DNA of 64,000 nucleotides from Pseudomonas fluorescens (GTDB lineage Bacteria; Pseudomonadota; Gammaproteobacteria; Pseudomonadales; Pseudomonadaceae). The translations under genes were made by a program, and so were the position numbers. Location of the stretch: NCBI RefSeq assembly GCF_902497995.1, contig NZ_CABVII010000016.1, positions 55,158 through 119,157 of the forward strand, read 5' to 3'. Shown here one piece after another: positions 33,427-42,642 of the stretch; the stretch's first letter is position 1, and every line of letters starts with the position of its first letter. Below the pieces are notes generated by a model. It made no database searches, was not told where the DNA came from, and worked only from the letters and a program-made list of their open reading frames with translations.

Positions 33427-35135
33427 GATTGGTAACTCCCGTTGTGGCCCAGGGCCTGGTTTAATCCATGGCGCAAACGCTCGGCATCCAGATTCAACCA
33501 GCGAGCGCAAACGTGCTGGTCCGGGCGCGCCAGATAGGCCGCGCCTGCGTGCTGCACGCCATAACGCGTGCTGAACAGAAGGTCGGGATCGGCCAGGGTC
33601 AGGTCGGCGTGTTGCACCTGACTGACGCCATTCATGGCGATCGCTATTACTTGGATCGGCAGTCCCTGACGGCGCAGGGCCTGGACTTGGGCATCGATGT
33701 CGGCATCGAGTACCGCCGCGTCAGTGAAGCAAATCAAATGGTAGGCGGGCGCCAGCTCGTCGAACAAATAGTGCTGCTCGGCCAGACGTACATTGAGCAA
33801 CGGCGCACCGTTGCGCGGCCCGCCGGTGAACAACAGGTTATCGTCGTCCACTGCGTTGAGTCGCGAATCGGCGTAGTCGTGAGCCCTTGAGGTGCGCCAG
33901 TGATACAGCGGGCGCACGAACTCCCGGGTCAGCGACAGCGACAGTACCGCATCGCGCAACAGTCGATAGCCGCGACTGGGCGGCGCCATGAACCGCGTGC
34001 TCTTGCCGGCCTCTTCAATGATTTCCCGAGCGGCCTTGACCCGTTCGTCACTGTAAGAAGCCAACAGTCCGGCACCGGCCAGGCCTTTGATGTGCAGGGC
34101 CAGTTTCCAGCCCAGGTCGTGGCAATCCTGGAACCCGGTATTGGCGCCGCGCACGCCGAAAATCGGTAACAGATGCGCCGCGTCCCCGGCAAAAATCACT
34201 CGGTCATTAATGTACTGCGCCAGGGTCAGCGCCCGGGCCGAATACACTGAACTCCAATCCAGCTCCCATTCAGGGTTCTCGACATTGAGCATCGCCAGTT
34301 GCGCATTGATGCGCTCACGCAAGGAGTCGGGGTGCAGCGCCTGCTCGGGGGTTTCGTCCACGGGCAACTGGTAATCGATGCGCCAGATATCGCCAGGCTC
34401 GCGGTGCATCAACACGGTGTTGCCGGGGTTCCAGGAGGGATCGAAAAACGCCAGGCGTTCGGTCGGCAGATCGAGCTTGATGCGGATGTCGGCAATCACG
34501 AACCGCCCTTCATAGGACGCGCCTTCAAGCTTGAGGCCCAGCATCGAACGCAGTCCGGAGCGGGCACCATCAGCGGCCACCACCCAATCGGCCTCCAGGG
34601 AATAGACATCGCCCGGGGTATCGACTTGCAACACGGCTCGGTCGACGCCTTGCTCGATATCGATGACCTTGTTGCCCCAGCGCAATTCGATCAGCGGCTG
34701 TGCCTGGGCGGCCTCCACCAGATGTTGCTCGAGGTACTGCTGTTGCAAATTGGTCATCGGCGCAAAACGATCGTGCTCGTCGACCGGTGCTTCCATGCGA
34801 AATACCCGCTGGCCGCGGTAGTAGGAATTGCCGAATCGCCAGGGCAGGCCCTGCTCGGTCACGGCCTCGGACACTCCCACTTGCTGGAATATTTCCATGG
34901 AACGGCGGGTGAAAACAATCGCGCGGCTGCCTTCACAGACTTGCTGCTCCGCCGCCAGGACGGTGCTTCTGACACCGTAGCGCGCCAGTTCAAGCGCCAG
35001 CGTCAGGCCAATGGGCCCTGCGCCCACAATCACCACGGGCGAGCGATTGACGCTACCTGGGGATGGCACGAAAGCAGGGTAAACCTGATAGGGAAAATAC
35101 AGTGAACGATGGGGTACGACTTGAGGCTGATGCAT
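33423..35135 (-). CDS. FAD-dependent aromatic hydroxylase (MhpA-like)
   Basis: 570 residues. The FAD dinucleotide motif is VVIVGAGPIGLTLALELARYG at about residues 34-54, the group A hydroxylase DG motif lies in DWVVAADGARSGLRSMLGL, and the GD motif in VIFAGDAAHLLPIFGVRGANTGFQDCHDLGWKLA. A C-terminal thioredoxin-like domain follows (about 400-570). It should hydroxylate a phenolic ring with NAD(P)H and oxygen. It resembles MhpA and related enzymes but is distinct from the mhpA at 36178. First gene of the minus-strand arm with DUF2783, MFS and LuxR. Confidence 0.9.
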   Translation of the reverse strand: MHQPQVVPHRSLYFPYQVYPAFVPSPGSVNRSPVVIVGAGPIGLTLALELARYGVRSTVLAAEQQVCEGSRAIVFTRRSMEIFQQVGVSEAVTEQGLPWRFGNSYYRGQRVFRMEAPVDEHDRFAPMTNLQQQYLEQHLVEAAQAQPLIELRWGNKVIDIEQGVDRAVLQVDTPGDVYSLEADWVVAADGARSGLRSMLGLKLEGASYEGRFVIADIRIKLDLPTERLAFFDPSWNPGNTVLMHREPGDIWRIDYQLPVDETPEQALHPDSLRERINAQLAMLNVENPEWELDWSSVYSARALTLAQYINDRVIFAGDAAHLLPIFGVRGANTGFQDCHDLGWKLALHIKGLAGAGLLASYSDERVKAAREIIEEAGKSTRFMAPPSRGYRLLRDAVLSLSLTREFVRPLYHWRTSRAHDYADSRLNAVDDDNLLFTGGPRNGAPLLNVRLAEQHYLFDELAPAYHLICFTDAAVLDADIDAQVQALRRQGLPIQVIAIAMNGVSQVQHADLTLADPDLLFSTRYGVQHAGAAYLARPDQHVCARWLNLDAERLRHGLNQALGHNGSYQS

Positions 35136-35258
35136 GGTCCGGCGGCTCCCGGTTTATTGTTATCGGGGACAGGTCTTGTCTCGGGCCACTCTAAATCCAA
35201 GCGCTCAGGTGGATGTCCCCCGCAGGGGACATCTTGCTGGTGCCCGCAACCCTACCGC

Positions 35259-36041
35259 TCAAGTATCGCCCAATTGCGCCTGAATCTTTTGCACGACGCC
35301 CTGCATCGCCGGTAAATATCGGCGAGCGGCTTCCTCAATGGGCATTGCCTTGGCGATATAGACCAGATTCAGGCAGCCCATCACCTGCTCCTCATGCATG
35401 ACCGGGATCGCAATGGCGGCGATCTTGCGCTCCTCTCCCCAATGCGCATTATTTTCGCCATATCCCTTGCCGAGCGTGTGCTCCACCAGCCGGTCGACGA
35501 ATCGGCGGTCCGCGGCAAATGCCGATTGTTCGTCTTCGCGACTGACCATCAACTCAATCAACTCTTCGCGCTCCGCCGGTCGGCAGTACGCAAAATAGGC
35601 ACGCCCGGTCGCAGTCATCAGCAAGGGCAAGCGGCGGCCCACCATGGATCGGTGAAACGACAGGCGACTGAAACGATGGGTGGTCTCACGAATGACCATC
35701 GCATCGCCATCCAGCGTGCACAGGTCGGTGGGCCAGACGACTTCCTGCAGCAACTCGCCGAGCAAGGGGGCGGCGATCGAGGAGATCCATTGCTCGTCGC
35801 GAAACCCTTCACTGAGTTCGCGAACTTTCAAGGTCAGTCGATAGCTGTCATCCGACTCGCTACGCCGTACATAACCTTCAGCCTGCAAGGTTTCCAGCAG
35901 CCTGCGCACGGTGGTGCGGTGCAGCCCGCTTTGCTCAGCCAGTTGCGCGGTGCTGGCACCGCCGTCGAAGCGGTTCAAGCCATTGATCAATGCCAGACCT
36001 CGCATCAGGCCACGCACGGCTTTGTATTCGGTCTCGCCCAT
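35259..36041 (-). CDS. mhpR: IclR-family activator MhpR
   Basis: 260 residues from ATG 36041. It matches remembered E. coli MhpR closely through the winged helix (EYKAVRGLMRGLALINGLNRFDGGASTAQLAEQSGLHRTTVRRLLETLQAEGYVRR) and the effector domain (LSEGFRDEQWISSIAAPLLGELLQEVVWPTDLCTLDGDAMVIRETTHRFSRLSFHRSMVGRRLPLL). MhpR activates mhp genes when 3-(3-hydroxyphenyl)propionate is present. It is divergent from mhpA, with the predicted operator 34 bp from its own start. Confidence 0.93.
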   Translation of the reverse strand: MGETEYKAVRGLMRGLALINGLNRFDGGASTAQLAEQSGLHRTTVRRLLETLQAEGYVRRSESDDSYRLTLKVRELSEGFRDEQWISSIAAPLLGELLQEVVWPTDLCTLDGDAMVIRETTHRFSRLSFHRSMVGRRLPLLMTATGRAYFAYCRPAEREELIELMVSREDEQSAFAADRRFVDRLVEHTLGKGYGENNAHWGEERKIAAIAIPVMHEEQVMGCLNLVYIAKAMPIEEAARRYLPAMQGVVQKIQAQLGDT

Positions 36042-36074
36042 GGCTTGATCCTTTTTTTTGTTGTAAATCAATCA

Positions 36075-36091
36075 TGTGCACTCAGTGCACA
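36075..36091. promoter_or_regulatory. Predicted MhpR operator
   Basis: TGTGCACT-C-AGTGCACA is a perfect 8-bp inverted repeat with a one-base centre, in the 136-bp gap between mhpR and mhpA. It resembles the GTGCAC-N-GTGCAC-type site described for E. coli MhpR. At about 87 bp upstream of the mhpA start it could serve as an activator site. Confidence 0.75.
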
Positions 36092-36177
36092 CTAACAAGG
36101 GTTGTCGTTGTCGACCAGCCCCGTGATTTCCATACTGCGCCCAACAAGAAATCCAAAAGCGCTGTACGGAGATACCC

Positions 36178-37836
36178 ATGAGTCCTGCTCCCACTCCTTC
36201 CACATTGGACCTGACCACCGACGTCGCCATCGTTGGTGCCGGCCCGGTCGGTTTGATGATCGCCAATTACCTGGGCCAATGTGGTGTGAACGTCACCTTG
36301 GTGGAAAAACTCGACAGCCTGATCGACTACCCCCGCGCCATCGGCCTGGATGACGAAAGCCTGCGTACCTTCCAGGCCGTTGGCCTGGCCGACAATGTAC
36401 TGCCGCACACCACCCCTTGGCATGCCATGCGTTTCCTGACGCCCAAGGGTCGCTGCTTTGCCGATATTCAGCCCAAGACCGACGAGTTCGGCTGGTCGCG
36501 GCGCAACGCATTCATTCAACCCTTGGCCGACCGGGTACTGTTCGAAGGCCTGCAGCGTTTCAACACCGTCAAGGTGCTGTTCAGCCGTGAGCTCGACAGT
36601 TTTGAACAAAGCGACAGCGCCGTGGTGCTCAACCTCAAGGATCAGCATGGCCGTAGCGAACGCCTGCACGCCCGCTACCTGATTGGTTGCGACGGTGGCA
36701 ACAGCCTGGTGCGGCGCAGCCTGGACATCAGTTTCGAAGGCAAGACCGCGCCCAATCAGTGGATCGTGGTCGACATTGCCAACGATCCGCTGGCCACGCC
36801 CCATGTTTATCTGTGTTGCGACCCCGTGCGTCCTTACGTGTCCGCCGCCCTGCCCCATGGCGTGCGTCGCTTCGAGTTCATGGTGATGCCCGGCGAAACA
36901 GAGGCCGAGCTGAGCCAGCCCGAGAACATGCGCAAGCTGCTGGCCAAGGTGTTGCCAAACCCGGACCACATCGAGCTGATCCGCAGCCGCGTCTATACCC
37001 ATAACGCTCGCCTGGCCGGCCGGTTCCGTCAGGGCCGGGTGCTGCTGGCCGGCGATGCCGCGCATATCATGCCGGTGTGGCAAGGCCAGGGGTACAACAG
37101 CGGCATGCGCGATGCCTCGAACCTGGCGTGGAAACTGTCGCTGGTGATCAAGGGGCTGGCGGCCGACAGTCTGCTCGACAGCTACGAACAGGAGCGCCGC
37201 GACCACGCCAAGGCGATGATCAATCTTTCCGTGCTCGCCGGCCACGTGTTGGCACCGCCGAAACGCTGGCAAGGCACCCTGCGCGATGGTGTGTCGTGGC
37301 TGCTCAACTACCTGCCGCCGGTCAAACGCTACTTCGTGGAAATGCGCTTCAAACCGATGCCGCAATACACCCGGGGCGCCTTGATCGTGCCGAGTGAAAA
37401 GGGCTCGCCGGTCGGCAAGATGTTCATTCAGCCGAAGGTGCTGACTGACGCCGGCACCACGGTGTTGCTGGATGAAGTGATCGGCGAAAACTTTGCGATT
37501 ATCGCCTGGGGCTGCGATCCGACCTGGGGCCTGACAACGGCGCAAATGACCCAATGGAAAGCCCTGGGCACACGCTTTATTCAAGTGTTGCCGGACGTCC
37601 AGCTCAGAGCACCGAGTGACGCCGGCCCCGACGTGATCCGCGTCGGCGACAGCACCGGTCGCCTCAAGGAATGGTTCGCCCGCGGCACTTCGTCCATCGC
37701 CCTGGTGCGTCCAGACCGCTTCCTCGCCGCACTGGCCATCCCCCAAACCGTTGGCCAGGCCTGCGATGAATTGGCCCGGGCGCTCAAAGCCCTGCCGCAA
37801 GCCGCTGCGAAAGCTGTTGTCAGCAAGGTGGCTTGA
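36178..37836 (+). CDS. mhpA: 3-(3-hydroxyphenyl)propionate / 3-hydroxycinnamate hydroxylase
   Basis: 552 residues. The FAD motif is VAIVGAGPVGLMIANYLGQCGVNVTLVEKL (about 16-45), the DG motif is in YLIGCDGGNSLVRRSLDI, and the GD motif is LLAGDAAHIMPVWQGQGYNSGMRDASNLAWKLSLVIKGLA. The length equals the E. coli enzyme. It adds a hydroxyl group at ring position 2 with NADH and oxygen to give 2,3-dihydroxyphenylpropionate. First gene of the mhp operon; mhpB starts one base after its stop. Confidence 0.95.
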   Translation: MSPAPTPSTLDLTTDVAIVGAGPVGLMIANYLGQCGVNVTLVEKLDSLIDYPRAIGLDDESLRTFQAVGLADNVLPHTTPWHAMRFLTPKGRCFADIQPKTDEFGWSRRNAFIQPLADRVLFEGLQRFNTVKVLFSRELDSFEQSDSAVVLNLKDQHGRSERLHARYLIGCDGGNSLVRRSLDISFEGKTAPNQWIVVDIANDPLATPHVYLCCDPVRPYVSAALPHGVRRFEFMVMPGETEAELSQPENMRKLLAKVLPNPDHIELIRSRVYTHNARLAGRFRQGRVLLAGDAAHIMPVWQGQGYNSGMRDASNLAWKLSLVIKGLAADSLLDSYEQERRDHAKAMINLSVLAGHVLAPPKRWQGTLRDGVSWLLNYLPPVKRYFVEMRFKPMPQYTRGALIVPSEKGSPVGKMFIQPKVLTDAGTTVLLDEVIGENFAIIAWGCDPTWGLTTAQMTQWKALGTRFIQVLPDVQLRAPSDAGPDVIRVGDSTGRLKEWFARGTSSIALVRPDRFLAALAIPQTVGQACDELARALKALPQAAAKAVVSKVA

Positions 37837-37837
37837 G

Positions 37838-38791
37838 ATGAGCGCCTATCTGCATTGCTTGTCTCACACGCCACTGGTGGGCTACGTCGACCCAGAGCCC
37901 CACGTGCTGGCCGAGGTCGATGCCATGATCAGCGATGCCCGTGAACGCATCGCCCGCTTCGACCCGGAGCTGATCGTGCTGTTCGGCCCGGACCATTACA
38001 ACGGTTTTTTCTACGACGTGATGCCGGCCTTTTGCATCGGCATGGCGGCCGACGCCATCGGCGATTTCGACACCGCCGCCGGTCCCCTGGACGTGCCTAA
38101 AGCGCTGGCCGAATCCTGCGCCCAGGCTGTGTTGGATGCCGGTGTCGATGCCGCTGTGTCTTATCGCATGCAGGTCGACCATGCGTTCGCACAACCGCTG
38201 GAGCTGTTGCTCGGCGGCTTGCAGGGCTGCCCGGTGATCCCGGTGTTCATCAACTCCGTGGCCGTGCCCCTGCCCGGCTTCAAACGCGCACGACTGCTGG
38301 GTGAAGCGATTGGCCAATGGGCAAAATCGCTGAATAAACGCGTGCTGTTTCTGGCCTCCGGCGGCTTGTCCCATCAGCCACCCGTACCGGAACTCGCCAA
38401 GGTCGATGCGCGCATGGCCGATCGGCTGATGGGCAGCGGTCGTCAATTGCCGGCTAATGAGCGACAGGCGCGCCAGGAACGAGTCATCCAGGCCGCTCGG
38501 GATTTCGTTGAAGACCAACGCAGTCTGCACCCGCTTAATCCGGTATGGGACCAGCAGTTTCTCGACACCCTTGAACAGGGCCGCCTGAGCGACCTCGATG
38601 CGCTGGGCAATGACGAGCTGTCGGCCTTGGCCGGCAAGTCGACCCACGAAGTGAAAACCTGGGTCGCCGCCTTCGCCGCGCTGTCGGCCTTCGGCCCGTA
38701 CCAGACCGAAGGCCGCTACTACCGTCCGATTCCCGAATGGATCGCAGGCTTCGGCGCCCTTGGCGCGCAGCCGCTGAACAACCACCATTGA
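37838..38791 (+). CDS. mhpB: 2,3-dihydroxyphenylpropionate 1,2-dioxygenase (extradiol)
   Basis: 317 residues from ATG 37838, directly after the mhpA stop. A class III extradiol dioxygenase: LHCLSHTPLVGYVDPEPHVLAEV, LIVLFGPDHYNGFFYDVMPAF, the catalytic histidine regions YRMQVDHAFAQPLELL and ASGGLSHQPPVPEL. It opens the catechol ring next to the hydroxyls using Fe(II), giving 2-hydroxy-6-ketonona-2,4-dienedioate for MhpC. Confidence 0.95.
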   Translation: MSAYLHCLSHTPLVGYVDPEPHVLAEVDAMISDARERIARFDPELIVLFGPDHYNGFFYDVMPAFCIGMAADAIGDFDTAAGPLDVPKALAESCAQAVLDAGVDAAVSYRMQVDHAFAQPLELLLGGLQGCPVIPVFINSVAVPLPGFKRARLLGEAIGQWAKSLNKRVLFLASGGLSHQPPVPELAKVDARMADRLMGSGRQLPANERQARQERVIQAARDFVEDQRSLHPLNPVWDQQFLDTLEQGRLSDLDALGNDELSALAGKSTHEVKTWVAAFAALSAFGPYQTEGRYYRPIPEWIAGFGALGAQPLNNHH

Positions 38792-38808
38792 ATTCAAGGA
38801 ATATTGCC

Positions 38809-39672
38809 ATGACCGCCACTGCATTCACCGAAGCCTCCACCAGCCGTTTTGCCCGTATCAAGGAAGGCGACCTGGATCTGCAACTGCACTACAACGACAT
38901 TGGCCAAGGTGAAGAAACCGTGGTCATGCTGCACGGCTCCGGCCCGGGTGCCAGCGGCTGGGCCAACTTCCATCGCAATATCGAGCCGCTGTTGAATGCC
39001 GGTTACCGCGTGATCCTGATGGATTGCCCAGGCTGGAGCAAAAGCGACACGATCGTCAGCGAAGGCTCGCGCTCGAACCTCAACGCTCAAGCGCTCAAGG
39101 GCCTGCTCGATGTGCTGGACCTGGACCGCGTACACATCATCGGCAACTCGATGGGTGCCCACAGCACCGTCGCCTTCGCCCTGGAATATCCTGAGCGGAT
39201 CGGCAAACTGATCCTGATGGGCGGCGGTACCGGCGGCCCAAGCGCGTTTGTTCCCCAGCCCACTGAAGGCATCAAGCTGATCGGCGCGCTGTACCGCGAG
39301 CCGACCATCGAGAACCTGAAGAAGATGATGAACGTCTTCGTTTTCGATGCCAGCGGCCTGACCGAAGAATTGTTCCAGACCCGCCTGGACAACATCCTGG
39401 CGCGCCGCGATCACCTGGAAAACTTCGTCAAGAGCAGCACCCTCAATCCCAAGCAGTTCCCCGATTTCAGCCACCGCCTGCACGAAATCACCGCCGACAC
39501 CCTGCTGGTCTGGGGCCGCGAAGACCGCTTCGTGCCCATGGACACTGGCTTGCGCCTGCTGGCCGGCCTGCCCAAGGCGCAGCTGCACGTGTTCAACCGT
39601 TGCGGCCACTGGGCGCAGTGGGAACACGCCGAGAAGTTCAACCGCATGGTCCTGGACTTCCTGACCCACTGA
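38809..39672 (+). CDS. mhpC: 2-hydroxy-6-ketonona-2,4-dienedioate hydrolase
   Basis: 287 residues from ATG 38809. C-C bond hydrolase of the alpha/beta fold: oxyanion region MLHGSGPGASGWANF, nucleophile Ser114 in IIGNSMGAHSTVAFALEYPE, Asp239 in LVWGREDRFVPMD, His267 in CGHWAQWEH. It splits the ring-cleavage product into 2-hydroxypenta-2,4-dienoate and succinate (or fumarate from the cinnamate series). Confidence 0.95.
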   Translation: MTATAFTEASTSRFARIKEGDLDLQLHYNDIGQGEETVVMLHGSGPGASGWANFHRNIEPLLNAGYRVILMDCPGWSKSDTIVSEGSRSNLNAQALKGLLDVLDLDRVHIIGNSMGAHSTVAFALEYPERIGKLILMGGGTGGPSAFVPQPTEGIKLIGALYREPTIENLKKMMNVFVFDASGLTEELFQTRLDNILARRDHLENFVKSSTLNPKQFPDFSHRLHEITADTLLVWGREDRFVPMDTGLRLLAGLPKAQLHVFNRCGHWAQWEHAEKFNRMVLDFLTH

Positions 39673-39686
39673 TCACCGAGGCTGAC

Positions 39687-40493
39687 ATGAAGCTGACTCA
39701 AGACACACTGCAACAGCTCGCCGCCGACCTGCGCCAGGCCGAAGCCCATGGCGAAGCCATCGGGCCGCTGCGCGAGCAGATCGGTGAAGACAACGCCGCA
39801 GCCGCGTACACCATCCAGCGCCTCAACGTCGACCACGGCGTGGCCAACGGGCGCCGCGTGGTTGGCCGCAAAATCGGCCTGACCAATCCCAAGGTGCAGC
39901 AGCAACTGGGCGTCGATCAGCCGGACTTCGGCACGCTGTTTGCCGACATGTGCTACGGCGATAACGAAACCGTGCCCGTGGGTCGCGTATTGCAGCCCAA
40001 GATCGAAGCCGAAATCGCCTTGATCCTCGAGCGCGATCTGCCCCGCACCGACACCAGCTTTGCTGAGGTGATGGCGGCCACCGGCTGGGTCCTCCCGGCG
40101 CTGGAAGTCGTTGGCAGCCGAGTACAGAACTGGAACATCCGCTTCGTCGATACCGTGGCGGACAACGCCTCCAGCGGCTGCTTCGTGCTCGGTGGCCCGG
40201 CTCGACGCATCGAGGGCCTGGACCTGCGCCAGGCCAGCATGCGCATGACCCGCAACGGCGAAGAAGTGTCCAGCGGCAGCGGCGCCGAATGCCTCGGTCA
40301 TCCGCTCAACGCGGCCGTCTGGCTGGCCCGGACCATGGCTCGCCTCGGCGATCCGCTGCGGGCGGGCGACATCATTCTGACCGGCGCACTCGGGCCGATG
40401 GTGGCGGTGGCCGGTGGTGATCGTTTCGAAGCTGAAATTGAAGGCATCGGCCGTGTCGGTGTGGATTTCTCGGTAGACAGTAGCGCCGAGTGA
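39687..40493 (+). CDS. mhpD: 2-keto-4-pentenoate hydratase
   Basis: 268 residues from ATG 39687. Hydratase/decarboxylase family: VVGRKIGLTNPKVQQQLGVDQPDFGTLFADM, then PKIEAEIALILERDLP, where the acidic residues bind a divalent metal, and TGALGPMVAVAGGDRFEAEIEGIGRVGVDF at the end. It hydrates 2-hydroxypentadienoate to 4-hydroxy-2-oxovalerate. Lies 14 bp after mhpC. Confidence 0.95.
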   Translation: MKLTQDTLQQLAADLRQAEAHGEAIGPLREQIGEDNAAAAYTIQRLNVDHGVANGRRVVGRKIGLTNPKVQQQLGVDQPDFGTLFADMCYGDNETVPVGRVLQPKIEAEIALILERDLPRTDTSFAEVMAATGWVLPALEVVGSRVQNWNIRFVDTVADNASSGCFVLGGPARRIEGLDLRQASMRMTRNGEEVSSGSGAECLGHPLNAAVWLARTMARLGDPLRAGDIILTGALGPMVAVAGGDRFEAEIEGIGRVGVDFSVDSSAE

Positions 40494-40525
40494 TCGGCGA
40501 CTTGCGTGCACATGAGGCAATAACA

Positions 40526-41461
40526 ATGAACAAACTCAAAGTCGCCATCATCGGTTCCGGCAACATCGGCACCGACCTGATGATCAAGATCCTGCGTAAC
40601 GCCCAACATCTGGAAATGGCGGTCATGGTCGGCATCGACCCGGCCTCCGACGGCCTGGCCCGTGCCCAACGCATGGGCGTCGCTACCACTCATGAAGGCG
40701 TCGAAGGCCTGACCCGCATGGACGTGTTCAAGGACATCGACTTCGTGTTCGATGCCACCTCGGCCGGTGCCCATGTGAAGAATGATGCGTTCCTGCGCGG
40801 CATCAAACCCGGTATCCGCCTGATCGACCTGACCCCGGCAGCCATCGGCCCGTACTGCGTGCCGGTGGTCAACCTGGAGCAGAATCTGGATCAGCTCAAT
40901 GTCAACATGGTCACCTGCGGTGGCCAGGCGACGATCCCGATGGTTGCGGCCGTGTCGCGGGTGGCCAAGGTGCACTACGCCGAAATCGTCGCCTCGATCG
41001 CCAGCAAGTCCGCCGGTCCCGGTACCCGCGCCAACATCGACGAGTTCACCGAAACCACCTCCAAGGCCATCGAAGTGATCGGCGGTGCAGCCAAGGGCAA
41101 GGCGATCATCGTGATGAACCCGGCCGAGCCACCGCTGATGATGCGCGACACGGTGTTTGTGTTGTCCGAAGCGGCCGACCAGGCGCTGGTCGAGGCGTCC
41201 ATCGAAGAAATGGCCGCGGCGGTGCAAGCCTATGTGCCGGGCTATCGCCTCAAGCAGAAAGTGCAGTTCGACGTCATCCCGGAAGACGCGCCGCTGCACA
41301 TCCCCGGCCTCGGCACATTCTCCGGGCTCAAGACCTCGGTGTTCCTCGAAGTCGAAGGCGCCGCCCACTACCTGCCAGCCTACGCCGGCAATCTCGACAT
41401 CATGACCTCCGCTGCCTTGGCCACCGCCGAGCGCATGGCGCAGTCGATGCTCAACGCCTGA
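40526..41461 (+). CDS. mhpF: Acetaldehyde dehydrogenase (acylating)
   Basis: 311 residues from ATG 40526. The NAD-binding motif is VAIIGSGNIGTDLMIKIL at residues 6-23, catalytic Cys131 lies in NMVTCGGQATIPMVAAVSRV, and GPGTRANIDEFTETTSKAIEVIGGA follows. It converts acetaldehyde, NAD and CoA to acetyl-CoA and forms a channelling complex with the aldolase MhpE, whose gene follows by 10 bp. Confidence 0.95.
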   Translation: MNKLKVAIIGSGNIGTDLMIKILRNAQHLEMAVMVGIDPASDGLARAQRMGVATTHEGVEGLTRMDVFKDIDFVFDATSAGAHVKNDAFLRGIKPGIRLIDLTPAAIGPYCVPVVNLEQNLDQLNVNMVTCGGQATIPMVAAVSRVAKVHYAEIVASIASKSAGPGTRANIDEFTETTSKAIEVIGGAAKGKAIIVMNPAEPPLMMRDTVFVLSEAADQALVEASIEEMAAAVQAYVPGYRLKQKVQFDVIPEDAPLHIPGLGTFSGLKTSVFLEVEGAAHYLPAYAGNLDIMTSAALATAERMAQSMLNA

Positions 41462-41471
41462 GGAGACCGAC

Positions 41472-42494
41472 ATGACTTTTAATCCCGGCAAAAAACTCTA
41501 CATCTCCGACGTGACCCTGCGCGACGGCAGTCACGCGGTACGCCATCAGTACTCACTGCAAAACGTGCAGGACATCGCCCGCGCCCTGGACAAGGCCAAG
41601 GTCGATTCGATCGAAGTGGCGCACGGCGACGGCCTGCAAGGCTCCAGCTTCAACTACGGTTTTGCCAGCCACACCGACCTGGAGTGGATCGAAGCGGCGG
41701 CCGATGTGATCAGCCACGCCAAAATCACCACCTTGCTGTTGCCCGGCATCGGCACGGTGCATGACTTGAAAGCGGCCTACAACGCCGGTGCCCGGGTGGT
41801 GCGCATCGCCACCCATTGCACCGAGGCCGACGTGTCGAAACAGCACATCGAATACGCCCGCGAACTGGGCATGGACACCGTCGGTTTCCTGATGATGAGC
41901 CACATGATTCCGGCCGAGCAGTTGGCCGCGCAGGCCAAGCTGATGGAGAGCTACGGCGCTACCTGCGTGTACATGGCCGACTCCGGCGGCGCGATGAACA
42001 TGCAGGACATCCGCGATCGTTTCCGCGCGTTCAAGGCCGTGCTCAAGCCGGAGACCGAAACTGGCATGCACGCTCACCACAACCTGTCGCTCGGCGTGGC
42101 CAACTCGATCACTGCCGTCGAGGAAGGCTGCGACCGCATCGACGCCAGCCTCGCCGGCATGGGCGCCGGTGCCGGCAACGCGCCGCTGGAAGTGTTCATC
42201 GCCGCCGCCGAGCGCCTCGGTTGGAACCACGGCACCGACCTTTACACCCTGATGGATGCCGCCGATGACATCGTCCGTCCGCTGCAGGACCGCCCGGTGC
42301 GGGTCGACCGCGAGACCCTGGCCCTGGGTTACGCCGGCGTCTACTCGAGCTTCCTGCGCCACGCCGAAATCGCCGCCGCCAAGTACGGCCTCAAGACCCT
42401 CGACATCCTCGTCGAACTGGGCAAGCGCCGGATGGTCGGCGGCCAGGAAGACATGATCGTCGACGTCGCGCTGGATCTGCTCAAAAAACGCTAA
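41472..42494 (+). CDS. mhpE: 4-hydroxy-2-oxovalerate aldolase
   Basis: 340 residues. HMGL-like TIM barrel: DVTLRDGSHAVRHQYSL near residue 12 carries the metal-binding Asp and catalytic His; MHAHHNLSLGVANSITAVEEGCDRIDASLAGMGAGAGNAPLEVFIA is the conserved metal-ligand region. It splits 4-hydroxy-2-oxovalerate into pyruvate and acetaldehyde, passed to MhpF. A REPIN separates it from mhpT. Confidence 0.95.
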   Translation: MTFNPGKKLYISDVTLRDGSHAVRHQYSLQNVQDIARALDKAKVDSIEVAHGDGLQGSSFNYGFASHTDLEWIEAAADVISHAKITTLLLPGIGTVHDLKAAYNAGARVVRIATHCTEADVSKQHIEYARELGMDTVGFLMMSHMIPAEQLAAQAKLMESYGATCVYMADSGGAMNMQDIRDRFRAFKAVLKPETETGMHAHHNLSLGVANSITAVEEGCDRIDASLAGMGAGAGNAPLEVFIAAAERLGWNHGTDLYTLMDAADDIVRPLQDRPVRVDRETLALGYAGVYSSFLRHAEIAAAKYGLKTLDILVELGKRRMVGGQEDMIVDVALDLLKKR

Positions 42495-42505
42495 CACCAC
42501 ACCCC

Positions 42506-42596
42506 TGTAGGAGCCGGCTTGCTGGCGAAGGCGGCGGCACATTCGACAGAGGCGTCGGCTGACAGACCGCCTTCGCCAGCAAGCCGGCTCCTACAC
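42506..42596. repeat. REPIN between mhpE and mhpT
   Basis: TGTAGGAGCCGGCTTGCTGG on the left and its complement CCAGCAAGCCGGCTCCTACA on the right surround a central spacer; the arms continue with CGAAGGCGG and CCGCCTTCG. Same REP family as 400-490. It has no CAGTCAGTTAAG terminal repeats, so it is a plain REPIN, not the MITE-like type. Lying inside the operon, it may stabilise the upstream mRNA or reduce downstream expression. Confidence 0.88.
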
Positions 42597-42642
42597 AAGG
42601 TTGTCCCTGACTGCCATTACAACAATAAAACGGGTACTGCCC

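Noticed and set aside
36082..37800. Minus-strand frame of 572 residues
   Set aside because: Antisense to mhpA, whose flavin motifs are unmistakable; high His/Gln content marks it as a shadow.
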